This document shows positions 22,907 through 31,499 of a stretch of 39,589 nt of DNA, in pieces. Every line of letters starts with the position of its first letter. Position 1 is the stretch's first letter. The DNA is from Bacillota bacterium (GTDB taxonomy: Bacteria; Bacillota; Limnochordia; Limnochordales; ZCTH02-B6): NCBI GenBank assembly GCA_017656145.1, contig JACDOI010000023.1, positions 1 through 39,589 on the forward strand, written 5' to 3'. Below the pieces are notes generated by a model that had not been told where the DNA came from, made no database searches, and was given only the letters and a program-made list of their open reading frames with translations. The translations under genes were made by a program, and so were the position numbers.

Positions 22907-25308
22907 GGCATCTCCCCCTCCCGGGCGTCGCGGGCGGCTGATCGCGGATCGTCGAAGGCGACCGGCGGGTCGTCGACCGGCCGTTCCGCCCGGCCCCGGG
23001 TCCGCTGGCGCAAGGTAACGAGGGCGTACACGCTGAGCGCGGCGATGCCGAGCACTGTAATTTCTCCCATCGTATCAACGCCGCGGAAGTCGACGAGGAT
23101 CACGTTGACGATGTTCGAGCCGCCTCCCAGCGGCTTGCTGTTTTCCACAAAGTACTGGGAGATGCTGGGAAACAACCGGTTAGCGTTGGTCATGAGCGCC
23201 AAGAACGCCACGAGCGCCCCCGCCCCGGCCGCCAGGGCGATGTCCGCGGCCTTGCGGCGGGCGGTGTCCTGCTCCTTCGGCAACGGGGGCAAGTACCGAA
23301 CGGCGAGCAAGATGAGCACAGTGCTGATGGATTCCACCATCAGCTGTGTCAGCGCGAGATCCGGGGCCCGCAGCTGGACGTACAAGAACGAAACCATTAA
23401 CCCGACGATCGAAAGGGCGACGATCGCGGCCAGCCTGTGCCGGAACGCGGCCACCGCGATGGCCCCCGCGATGATGAGCGCGATGACGACGGCTTCCACG
23501 AACGTCATCGGAGCCAAATCCAGTCGGAGATCAAAGGCGGCGCCGCTGGCCGCGGCGGCCAGTCCGATCCCGAGAAATACCACAAGCAGGATGTAGGCGA
23601 TATAATCCCGGAGCAGCCCGGTCATATGCACCCGCACCATCCAGCGGGAAAGCCGGTCAAGGCCCGCAAGGATGCCGTCGTACACCGCATTGGCGTGAAC
23701 GCGAGGCCTGACCTGGTCAAAAGCCCGGCGCACCGATTCGAGGTGCCGGTAGCCCCACAGGCCCAGCCCCAGCGCGATCAGGCTCATGGCCAGCGGCATA
23801 CCGGGTACGGGCACGTTGTGCACATGCCCATGAACCTCCTCGCGCATATGGCCGCTGGCAGCAGCGTTGAAGATCGGGCCCTCGGCGATGTAGGGGTACA
23901 CACCGAGCAGCACGACAAGCCCTACCAGGAGCACCGGCCCCAAAAGCATCCCCGCCGGCGGGTCGTGGGGATGCTCGGCGTCGCCGTACCGCGGCTTGCC
24001 AAAGTTGATCCGGTGGGCGAGGATCAGGCAATAGATGGTCGTCATCGCACTGCCCAGCACCGCCAGGACGGCAAACGCCTGGGTCCAAACGTCAGGACCG
24101 AAGGGCGGATGCAGCATCGCTTCAAAAATGAGTTCCTTGCTTACAAACCCGTTCAGGGGCCATACGCCGGCCATGGACAAGGCGGCGATTCCCGTCAGGA
24201 CGGCGGTGACCGGCATCGCCTTGTAGAGGCCGCCCAGCCGCCTCAGATCCCTCGTGTGGGTTTCATGGTCGATGATGCCCACGAGCATGAACAAGGCGCC
24301 CTTGAACGTCGCGTGGTTCAAGATGTGCGCTGCCCCCGCGAGAGCCGCCACTTCCGTCCCTGCGGCGAACATCGGCATGATGAGGCCCAGCTGGCTCACG
24401 GTGGAATAGGCCAACAGCGCCTTGAGATCCGTTTGCCGGATGGCAAGGAACGCTCCCAAAAACACCGTGACGGCTCCCACAGCCGAGACGGTGTAGTACC
24501 AAAGGGGTGTTCCGCCCAGGAGGGGGGCCATCCTCCCCACCAAAAAGATGCCGGCCTTCACCATCGTGGCCGAGTGGAGATACGCGCTGACCGGCGTCGG
24601 GGCTGCCATCGCTCCGGGCAACCAGATGTGGAACGGGGCCTGGGCCGATTTGGTAAAGGCACCGAGAAGCAGCAAAAGCACGATGGGAACGTAAAGCGGC
24701 GAGGCGAGGACGGCCTCCCGGTTTTCCATGAGCGCTGACAGCTCAAACGAGCCCCCCACCACATACAACAGGACCGCGGCGGTGAGGATCCCGAACCCGC
24801 CCAGCACCGTGATCATCATGGCTTTGAGAGCGCCCCAGCGGGACTCCTCCCGGGTGTGCCAAAAGCCGATCAGCAAAAACGACGCCACGCTGGTGATCTC
24901 CCAGAAGATGTAAAGCAGGACGATGTTGTCCGCTGTGACGACGCCCAGCATGGCGCCCATAAAGATGAGAATGTAAAGATAGAACTTGCCCAGGTCTTCC
25001 CTGGGCCCCAGGTAATACGTGGAATAGATGACGACCAACGAGCCGATGCCCGTGATGAGCAGGGCGAAAAGAAGGCCGAAGCCGTCCAATGCAAAGGAGA
25101 GGTCTACGCCCAAAAGCGGAATCCAGGGAAGCCGGAAGCCGACCGGCTCACTGCCGAGCTCTCCCAGAAAGCCCAAGTAATACACGAAAAGGGAAACCGG
25201 CACAACAGCGACGAGAAACCCAACGCGCCGGCCTGCCTTGCGGTAGAGGGCCGGTACCCAAGGCGCCAGGATGAATGGGAGCATCACGCTGGCAAAAAGG
25301 CTCGACAC
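22903..25308 (-). CDS. mrpA: Na+/H+ antiporter subunit MrpA
   Basis: Large NuoL-like subunit of 801 residues with about 20 TM helices; it couples proton and sodium movement with the other six subunits. The conserved Glu137 lies in VLLYIFWEITSVASFLLIGFWH. The Lys/His helices are in GAFTKSAQAPFHIWLPGAMAAPTPVSAYLHSATMVKAGIFLVGRM, and the C-terminal part (residues about 590-790) carries the MrpA_C/MbhD-E-like domains. The GTG at 25308 lacks a strong ribosome binding site. A start a few codons later (ATG in ASVMLPF) is possible. The promoter about 45 bp upstream agrees with a start in this area. Confidence 0.93.
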   Translation of the reverse strand: MSSLFASVMLPFILAPWVPALYRKAGRRVGFLVAVVPVSLFVYYLGFLGELGSEPVGFRLPWIPLLGVDLSFALDGFGLLFALLITGIGSLVVIYSTYYLGPREDLGKFYLYILIFMGAMLGVVTADNIVLLYIFWEITSVASFLLIGFWHTREESRWGALKAMMITVLGGFGILTAAVLLYVVGGSFELSALMENREAVLASPLYVPIVLLLLLGAFTKSAQAPFHIWLPGAMAAPTPVSAYLHSATMVKAGIFLVGRMAPLLGGTPLWYYTVSAVGAVTVFLGAFLAIRQTDLKALLAYSTVSQLGLIMPMFAAGTEVAALAGAAHILNHATFKGALFMLVGIIDHETHTRDLRRLGGLYKAMPVTAVLTGIAALSMAGVWPLNGFVSKELIFEAMLHPPFGPDVWTQAFAVLAVLGSAMTTIYCLILAHRINFGKPRYGDAEHPHDPPAGMLLGPVLLVGLVVLLGVYPYIAEGPIFNAAASGHMREEVHGHVHNVPVPGMPLAMSLIALGLGLWGYRHLESVRRAFDQVRPRVHANAVYDGILAGLDRLSRWMVRVHMTGLLRDYIAYILLVVFLGIGLAAAASGAAFDLRLDLAPMTFVEAVVIALIIAGAIAVAAFRHRLAAIVALSIVGLMVSFLYVQLRAPDLALTQLMVESISTVLILLAVRYLPPLPKEQDTARRKAADIALAAGAGALVAFLALMTNANRLFPSISQYFVENSKPLGGGSNIVNVILVDFRGVDTMGEITVLGIAALSVYALVTLRQRTRGRAERPVDDPPVAFDDPRSAARDAREGEMP

Positions 25309-25353
25309 CGTCTACATCGCTCACAATGACGATTTGCTACAGCAGCTCCTGAT

Positions 25354-25383
25354 ATTGTATCTACCACAGGTGTTCGTTGTCAA
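25354..25383 (-). promoter_or_regulatory. Sigma-A promoter of the mrp operon
   Basis: On the minus strand, a perfect -35 TTGACA (25383-25378) is followed by an 18-bp spacer and TACAAT (25359-25354). Transcription would begin near 25347, giving a leader of about 40 nt before mrpA. It is one of the strongest promoter matches in the window. Confidence 0.75.
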
Positions 25384-25488
25384 TTTCGGCGCGTGGGAAC
25401 AGGGTCCCTACGGGGGACTGGGCTCGCCGGCTGAGCGTGCTAGCCCCCGCCCGTTCAGTTGAAGAACGAATCGACTCTCGATTGGGAC

Positions 25489-25518
25489 TTGACCAGATTA
25501 CCGAAAACCCTCTATGGA
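25489..25518 (+). promoter_or_regulatory. Possible promoter of pyruvate carboxylase
   Basis: TTGACC (25489-25494), an 18-bp spacer, and TATGGA (25513-25518) stand 33 bp upstream of the pyc start codon. The -10 is a weak match, so this is tentative. Confidence 0.4.
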
Positions 25519-25551
25519 TGATATACGGATGCACTTTCGGATGCGTGGTGA

Positions 25552-28500
25552 ATGAGATTGCCGGCGATCAACAAGGTCCTAGTCGCCAACCGCAGCGAGA
25601 TCGCGATCCGGGTCTTTCGCGCGTGCACCGAGCTTCACAAACAGACGGTCGCCATCTACTCGGAGGAGGACAGCCTCTCCTTGCACCGCTACAAGGCGGA
25701 CGAGGCTTACCTCGTCGGCAAGGGCAAGGGGCCTGTCGAAGCCTACCTCGACATCGAAGGCATCCTCGAGATCGCGAAACGGACCGGGGCGGACGCGATC
25801 CACCCCGGATACGGCTTTCTGGCGGAAAATGCCGAGTTTGCCCGAAGGTGCGAGGAGGAGGGCATCATCTTTATCGGCCCCACCCCCCGGCACCTGAGTC
25901 TCTTCGGCGACAAGGTCGCCGCGCGGGCCCTCGCTCAAGAAGCGGGACTGCCCCTCGTTCCGGCGACGCCCGAGCCTGTCCACACCTTGGAGGAGGCCTT
26001 GCGCTTTGCCAAGACCCACGGCTACCCGCTCATCGTCAAGGCGGTGGCCGGCGGCGGCGGGCGGGGAATGCGGGTGGTTCGCAATCGCGCGGAGCTGGAA
26101 GGCGCTCTTGAGCGGGCCCGCTCCGAAGCGGCGAAGTCTTTCGGCAATCCGGCCGTGTTTCTTGAGCGCTACATCGAACACCCCAAGCATATCGAGGTGC
26201 AGATCCTGGCCGACCAGCACGGGAATATGGTGCACCTGTTTGAGCGCGACTGTTCTGTCCAGCGGCGCCACCAGAAGGTGGTCGAGATCGCACCGGCCAT
26301 CGCGTTGAGCGAGGAGAAGCGGCAGGAGATCTGCGAAGCGGCGCTGCGCTTGATGCGCCGCGCCGGATACGTCAACGCCGCGACGGTGGAGTTTCTTTAC
26401 GATGCCGGGGGCAATTTCTACTTCCTCGAGGTGAACCCGCGGATCCAGGTGGAGCACACTATCACCGAACTCATCACCGGCATCGACATCGTGCAGGCCC
26501 AGATCCGCATCAGTGAGGGGCAGACCCTCGCGGAGATCGGCATCCCGGGCCAGGAAGCCATCACCCGGCGGGGCTATGCCATCCAGTGCCGGATTACGAC
26601 CGAGGATCCGACCAACAATTTCGTGCCCGACCGCGGCCGGATAACGGCCTACCGGAGCGCGGCCGGCTTCGGCGTGCGGCTTGATACCGGCAACGGCCAC
26701 ACCGGGGCGGTGATCACACCGTATTACGACTCCCTTCTGGTCAAAGTGAGCACGTGGGCGCTGACCTTTGAGAGCGCGGCCTTCAAAATGCTCCGATCCC
26801 TGCGGGAGTTCCGCATCCGGGGCATCAAGACCAACATCCCCTTCCTCGAAAACGTCGTGCAGCACCCGACGTTTCTCAAAGGGGAGTGCACGACCACGTT
26901 CATCGACACCACCCCCGAGCTCTTTGAGTTTCACAGCCGGCGCGATCGGGGGACCAAGCTTCTCACCTTCATCGCCAACCGGACGGTCAATCTGCCGCCG
27001 GAGTTTAAGAAGGTGGACAAAAAGGCTTTCCGCAAGCCGGTCGTTCCCGAAGTCTCGGTCAAGACTCCCTACCCCCCGGGGACCAAGGACATCCTCGACA
27101 AGGAGGGCCCCAAGGGCCTGGCCGAATGGGTAAAGGCGCAAAAGCGGGTGCTTTTGACGGACACGACCTTGCGCGACGCGCACCAGTCGCTTCTGGCCAC
27201 CCGGATGCGCACCTACGACATGCTCCGCATCGCCGAGGCCACGGCCAAACTTGTGCCGCAGCTGTTTTCCCTGGAGACGTGGGGCGGCGCCACCTTTGAC
27301 ACGTGCCTTCGCTTCAACTTTGAATGCCCGTGGGAGCGGCTTGAGCGGCTGCGGGCGCTCATCCCCAACATTTGCTTCCAGATGCTTTTGCGCGCCTCCA
27401 ATGCCGTCGGGTATGCCAACTACCCCGACAACGTCGTGCGGGAATTTGTGAAAGAGGCGGCGGCGGCGGGCGTCGACATTTTTCGCATCTTTGACAGCCT
27501 GAACTGGGCTGAAGGCATGCGCGTCGCCATGGAGGCGGCCTTGGAGGCGGGCAAGGTGGTTGAGGCCGCCATCTGCTACACCGGCGACATTCTCGACGAA
27601 AGCCGCACGAAATACAGCCTGAAGTACTACGTCGAGCTGGCCAAGGTGCTCGAGTCGTACGGAGCCCACATCCTGGGCATCAAAGACATGGCCGGCCTGC
27701 TCAAACCGTATGCAGCGGAAAAGCTCATCCGCACCCTGAAAGAGGAGATCGGCATCCCGATCCACCTGCACACCCACGACACGAGCGGCAATGGGATCGC
27801 CACGCTCATCAAGGCGGTCGAAGCGGGCGTTGACATCGTCGATGCCGCGACGAGTTCCATGTCCGGCCTGACCAGCCAGCCGAGCCTCGGGGCGCTGGTG
27901 GCGGCCCTTGAGCGGACGGAGCGGGATACGGGCCTCGATCTCGAGGCGCTCGTGCAGCTTGACGAGTACTGGGAGGTTGTCAGGCAGTACTACGCGCCGT
28001 TCGAATCGGGACTTAAGACGGGCACGCCCGAAGTGTACGTCCACGAGATGCCGGGAGGCCAATACTCCAACCTGTGGGAGCAGGCCAAGGCGCTGGGGCT
28101 TGAGGACCGCTGGAAGGAGATCAAGCGGGCGTATGTGGCCGCCAACAAGCTGATGGGCGACATCGTCAAGGTGACGCCGTCGTCCAAGGCCGTGGGCGAC
28201 CTTGCCCTCTTTATGGTCCAAAACAACCTGGATGCAGAGTCGCTGTTGGCTCGGGCGGAAGAACTGGATTTCCCGGAGTCGGTCGTCGCGTTTTTCCAGG
28301 GACTCATGGGACAGCCGATGGGGGGATTCCCCAAGGAGCTGCAGCGCAAGGTGCTCAAAGGGCGAGAGCCCATCACCTGCCGCCCGGGCGAGCTGCTGGA
28401 GCCGGTGGATTTCGATGCCGTCCGCAAGGATCTGGAGGAGGAGTACGGCAGCGTTATCACGCACCGGGACGTGCTCAGCGCCGTCCTTTACCCGTCCGTC

Positions 28501-29001
28501 TTCAAAAGCTACATGGAGCACCGCACGGCCTACAGCGACACGTCGGTGATCGACACGCCCACGTTCTTTTACGGGCTGTGGGTGGGCGAGGAAACCCGCA
28601 TCGAGATAGAGCCCGGAAAGACGCTGGTGATCAAGCTCACGGCCGTCGGCGAGCTCCTCGAGGATGGGACCCGCATCGTCTACTTTGAGCTCAACGGCCA
28701 GCCCCGCGAGGTGCGGGTGCCGGATGAGAGCGCCAAGGTCAAAAAGGTGGAACGGCCCAAGGCGGACCGGCGCAACCCGGGTCACATCGGCGCCTCGATG
28801 CCGGGCAACGTCGTCAACGTTCTCGTCAAAGAGGGCGAGGCCGTCGCCAAGGGCCAAGTCCTCGTCGTTACCGAAGCGATGAAGGTCGAACAGACGATCC
28901 AGGCGCCACGAGCGGGCACCGTGACCGAGGTGCTCGTCAAAGCGGGCGACTCCATCCAGGCGGGCGATCTTTTGCTCGTCGTGGAACCCGGCGAGAGCTG
29001 A
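25552..29001 (+). CDS. pyc: Pyruvate carboxylase
   Basis: Single-chain anaplerotic enzyme of 1149 residues that carboxylates pyruvate to oxaloacetate using ATP and bicarbonate. Domain order: biotin carboxylase (about 1-455) with LVANRSEIAIRVFRA and the ATP-grasp loop KAVAGGGGRGMRVV; the carboxyltransferase TIM barrel (about 530-800) starting LLTDTTLRDAHQSLLATRMRT; a linking PC domain; and a C-terminal biotinyl domain with the acceptor lysine K1111 in VTEAMKVEQ. Length and order match canonical alpha4 pyruvate carboxylases. The ATG has only a weak ribosome binding site (GGTG). It is divergent from the mrp operon; no operon partner is evident downstream. Confidence 0.97.
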   Translation: MRLPAINKVLVANRSEIAIRVFRACTELHKQTVAIYSEEDSLSLHRYKADEAYLVGKGKGPVEAYLDIEGILEIAKRTGADAIHPGYGFLAENAEFARRCEEEGIIFIGPTPRHLSLFGDKVAARALAQEAGLPLVPATPEPVHTLEEALRFAKTHGYPLIVKAVAGGGGRGMRVVRNRAELEGALERARSEAAKSFGNPAVFLERYIEHPKHIEVQILADQHGNMVHLFERDCSVQRRHQKVVEIAPAIALSEEKRQEICEAALRLMRRAGYVNAATVEFLYDAGGNFYFLEVNPRIQVEHTITELITGIDIVQAQIRISEGQTLAEIGIPGQEAITRRGYAIQCRITTEDPTNNFVPDRGRITAYRSAAGFGVRLDTGNGHTGAVITPYYDSLLVKVSTWALTFESAAFKMLRSLREFRIRGIKTNIPFLENVVQHPTFLKGECTTTFIDTTPELFEFHSRRDRGTKLLTFIANRTVNLPPEFKKVDKKAFRKPVVPEVSVKTPYPPGTKDILDKEGPKGLAEWVKAQKRVLLTDTTLRDAHQSLLATRMRTYDMLRIAEATAKLVPQLFSLETWGGATFDTCLRFNFECPWERLERLRALIPNICFQMLLRASNAVGYANYPDNVVREFVKEAAAAGVDIFRIFDSLNWAEGMRVAMEAALEAGKVVEAAICYTGDILDESRTKYSLKYYVELAKVLESYGAHILGIKDMAGLLKPYAAEKLIRTLKEEIGIPIHLHTHDTSGNGIATLIKAVEAGVDIVDAATSSMSGLTSQPSLGALVAALERTERDTGLDLEALVQLDEYWEVVRQYYAPFESGLKTGTPEVYVHEMPGGQYSNLWEQAKALGLEDRWKEIKRAYVAANKLMGDIVKVTPSSKAVGDLALFMVQNNLDAESLLARAEELDFPESVVAFFQGLMGQPMGGFPKELQRKVLKGREPITCRPGELLEPVDFDAVRKDLEEEYGSVITHRDVLSAVLYPSVFKSYMEHRTAYSDTSVIDTPTFFYGLWVGEETRIEIEPGKTLVIKLTAVGELLEDGTRIVYFELNGQPREVRVPDESAKVKKVERPKADRRNPGHIGASMPGNVVNVLVKEGEAVAKGQVLVVTEAMKVEQTIQAPRAGTVTEVLVKAGDSIQAGDLLLVVEPGES

Positions 29002-29708
29002 GCCCACAGCCGGCCGGCTTGTTCAGAATTCAGTATCGACGCGCAGAGTGCGCCCATCGGTGATTCGCCGTTTCCAGGACGCCCTGGATGCAAGCGCGAA
29101 CGACCTGAAGGTTCGCTTCGCCCACCGGATTCCCTGACGTGGAGCGAGCCTGCTGGAGCGGGGATTCGGGAAAGTGCGTCGGAGGAACAATCGAAGGACG
29201 TCGGGGCATCCTCCGGTTTTCGCATTTTACGCCAGCGAGAAGGTTTGGTTCTCCGGAAAACCGGCTACCCATGTTCGACTGCCAGTTGGGGATGCAGGTC
29301 ATTTGGAGTTTACTCCCGCACCTTGATTGGGTTATCGACCTGTAAGAATTCGCATGCAACGAAAACTCCATTGTGTCTGGCGGTGTGAGGGTAGGGATGC
29401 CTTGTACCCGATGCCGCACCGTCCGTCCAGATGTCGCCGCCCTCTTGTTGTAATGGATGGCGCCTTCCTCGATATGCCCTTAGAGCCGGCGGTATAGTGA
29501 AGGGCCGCGGAAAGGACGCCAGGCGATTAGTATTCGCGTTAGGAAAAACTGCAGAAAAACATTTTCGCGAAATTCATTTGATGTTAGCAGGAATTATAGT
29601 GTCTGACATGTAATCAATCATATGGTGTTGAGACGCCGTTCTATTTAGAACAGGATTTTATTATTGTTGCTGTGTATGTCATTGCAGCACCTGTTGAGGT
29701 GAGCCATC
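29002..29708. other. Long intergenic region before the sugar-acid cluster
   Basis: About 700 bp without a gene I can support. Short open frames exist on both strands (for example 29030-29419 minus, 29139-29345 plus), but none is recognisable, and the first half reads as degraded coding sequence of unknown origin. From about 29520 the DNA becomes A/T-rich and contains a perfect 10-bp palindrome TTTCGCGAAA (29563-29572), the IclR-type operator at 29638-29651, and a -10-like TATTAT at 29659-29664. Confidence 0.5.
29638..29651. promoter_or_regulatory. IclR-type operator before kdgK
   Basis: GTTCTA-TT-TAGAAC, a 6-bp inverted repeat with a 2-bp centre, lies 57 bp upstream of the kinase start. It sits where the -35/spacer would be if TATTAT at 29659-29664 is the -10. 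The same motif (GTTCTA-AT-TAGAAC) lies before the IclR gene at 33407-33420. Confidence 0.65.
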
Positions 29709-30650
29709 TTGCCTAGATTTGTGACACTCGGAGAAACGCTTATCCGGCTATCAGTTCCATCCGGATATTCGCTTGAAGCACCGCCTTACTTGAATATCCA
29801 GGCGGCAGGAGCTGAGTCCAACGTGGCTATCGGTCTTGCCAGGTTCGGTCATAGCGCGTCCTACCTAAGTGTGCTGCCGGACAATGACTTGGGTCGATTC
29901 ATAGCCGGAGAACTGCGCCGGCAGGGAGTGGATCTTGACGGTTTGGCGTTTGTGCCTGGTGGCCGGGCAGGTCTTTATTTTCTGGAATTGGGTGTGGCGC
30001 CGCGGGTCGGTAAGGTGATTTACGACCGGGCGGGCTCTGCCTTTGCGAATGCAGACCCTGAAACGCTCAAATGGTCGGTAATGGACGGAGCGACGCTGCT
30101 ACACCTGACGGGCATTACGCTGGCAGTCAACGCCTCGGTAGCACTTCGAGGGTTGGACGAGGCACGCCGTCGCGGGCTCAAGGTTAGTTTTGACCTCAAC
30201 TACCGCCACAAGTTATGGTCCCCAGAACGGGCGCGCGATGCGTTGGCGGCCGTGCTCGGGCGCGTGGATGTGCTCATCACCACGCTCGAAGACGCCCAGG
30301 CAGTCCTTAACGTGGAGGGGACGGCTGAGCAGGTCGCCCACGCACTTTTTGAAACATACGCTCCTGAGGTGGCGGTAGTTACCAACGGCGCTCAGGGTGC
30401 GAGTGCTTCTGGGAAGGAGGGGGCATTCAGCGTAGCTGGTTACGAGCTGCATGTTCTGGATCGCATCGGCGCTGGGGATGCGTTTGTCGCAGGATTCCTC
30501 AGCGGGTGGTTATCTAAGGGTAGTTCGTACGGTCTCCAACTCGGCCTCGCTATGGCAGCTCTCAAGCACACCTATTACGGGGACGTAGCTTGGGTAAACC
30601 GCGAGACCGTACAGGCACTAATAGACCGTCGACACAGCGGATGGCGTTGA
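29709..30650 (+). CDS. kdgK: PfkB family sugar kinase, 2-keto-3-deoxygluconate kinase-like
   Basis: Ribokinase-fold kinase of 313 residues that probably phosphorylates 2-keto-3-deoxygluconate (KDG) to KDPG. The N-terminal LGETLIRLSVPSG and QAAGAESNVAIGLARFG segments, the sugar-site motif IYDRAGSA at 104-111 (KDG kinases have a Tyr-Arg pair here), and the catalytic GAGD at 254-257 (Asp257 general base) are all present. The TTG start at 29709 has GAGGTGA upstream. It is the first gene of the sugar-acid cluster, and the KDPG aldolase gene 2 kb downstream completes the KDG to pyruvate plus glyceraldehyde-3-phosphate route. This supports the substrate assignment. Confidence 0.88.
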   Translation: MPRFVTLGETLIRLSVPSGYSLEAPPYLNIQAAGAESNVAIGLARFGHSASYLSVLPDNDLGRFIAGELRRQGVDLDGLAFVPGGRAGLYFLELGVAPRVGKVIYDRAGSAFANADPETLKWSVMDGATLLHLTGITLAVNASVALRGLDEARRRGLKVSFDLNYRHKLWSPERARDALAAVLGRVDVLITTLEDAQAVLNVEGTAEQVAHALFETYAPEVAVVTNGAQGASASGKEGAFSVAGYELHVLDRIGAGDAFVAGFLSGWLSKGSSYGLQLGLAMAALKHTYYGDVAWVNRETVQALIDRRHSGWR

Positions 30651-30709
30651 GCCGGTGGACTGTGTACGAAGCCACGTTTTGAGAAGACAGTAAAAGGAGG
30701 AACGAGCGA

Positions 30710-31486
30710 GTGCCGCGACTTGCGGGAAAAGTTGCAATCGTTACAGGTAGTGGGATGGGCATTGGCCAGGGAATCGCCCGGGTCTTCGCCCGGGAAGGAG
30801 CTCGGGTAGTTGTCGCCGACATCGATGAAGATGCTGCGAACTCGACGGCCGCTGAGCTCTGTTCCGAGGGTGGGACGGCGATAGCCTTTCCTGTGGACGT
30901 GGCGGATGAGCGCCAGGTGCAGCGGCTCATCGACTTCACGATTGAGCGTTTTCACCGGCTGGACGTTCTGGTAAACAACGCCGGTGTGGGAGTTTACAAG
31001 CCCCTGCTCGAAACTTCCCGGGAGGAGTGGGAGCGAGCGCTGAAGGTCAATCTAACAGGTGTCTTTCTTTGCTCGAAATACGCCCTGCCGCACATGCGCC
31101 GTGCAGGAGCGGGCTCGATTGTTAACATTGCCTCCGTTCACTCCGTGCAAAATGTCCCTGGAACCGCGCCGTACGCCGCTTCAAAGGGCGGAGTGGCCGC
31201 ACTCACCCGTCAGATGGCCCTTGATTATGGTAAGGACGGAATTCGTGTTAATGCCATTTGCCCGGGTTGGATTCTTACCCCCTTGACTGAAGGCATCTTT
31301 CGAAATTCCGGTGATTATGAGGGCATGAAGCGAGCCGTGGCCGAGCGCCAGGTAGTGGGCCGTATCGGTCTTCCCGAGGACGTGGGTTACGGCGCCCTCT
31401 ATTTGGCCAGTGATGAGTCGACTTTTGTCACCGGTATACTGTTGTTCATTGACGGCGGTCTGACTGCTCAACTTGAAACGTGGTGA
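30710..31486 (+). CDS. SDR family NAD(P)-dependent oxidoreductase
   Basis: Classical short-chain dehydrogenase of 258 residues. The cofactor motif TGSGMGIG is at 12-19; Asp37 at the end of strand beta2 suggests NAD preference. NNAG is at 89-92, and the catalytic Ser142, Tyr155 and Lys159 (YAASK) are in place. The C-terminal segment TGILLFIDGGLTAQ is typical. The GTG start has AAAGGAGG 9 bases upstream. In this cluster it would be expected to oxidise a sugar acid or deoxy-ketogluconate, comparable in role to KduD or a sugar-acid dehydrogenase, but substrate specificity cannot be read from the sequence. Confidence 0.9.
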   Translation: MPRLAGKVAIVTGSGMGIGQGIARVFAREGARVVVADIDEDAANSTAAELCSEGGTAIAFPVDVADERQVQRLIDFTIERFHRLDVLVNNAGVGVYKPLLETSREEWERALKVNLTGVFLCSKYALPHMRRAGAGSIVNIASVHSVQNVPGTAPYAASKGGVAALTRQMALDYGKDGIRVNAICPGWILTPLTEGIFRNSGDYEGMKRAVAERQVVGRIGLPEDVGYGALYLASDESTFVTGILLFIDGGLTAQLETW

Positions 31487-31499
31487 GGTGGGACTCTGT

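Noticed and set aside
25579-29007. A 1142-codon open frame on the minus strand opposite pyruvate carboxylase
   Set aside because: It is an antisense shadow caused by GC-rich third codon positions; its translation has no family-like motifs, while the plus strand encodes a full pyruvate carboxylase.
29030-29419. Possible small gene or transposase remnant on the minus strand
   Set aside because: There is no recognisable domain, no ribosome binding site and no inverted repeats or target duplication; it is reported only as unexplained intergenic sequence.
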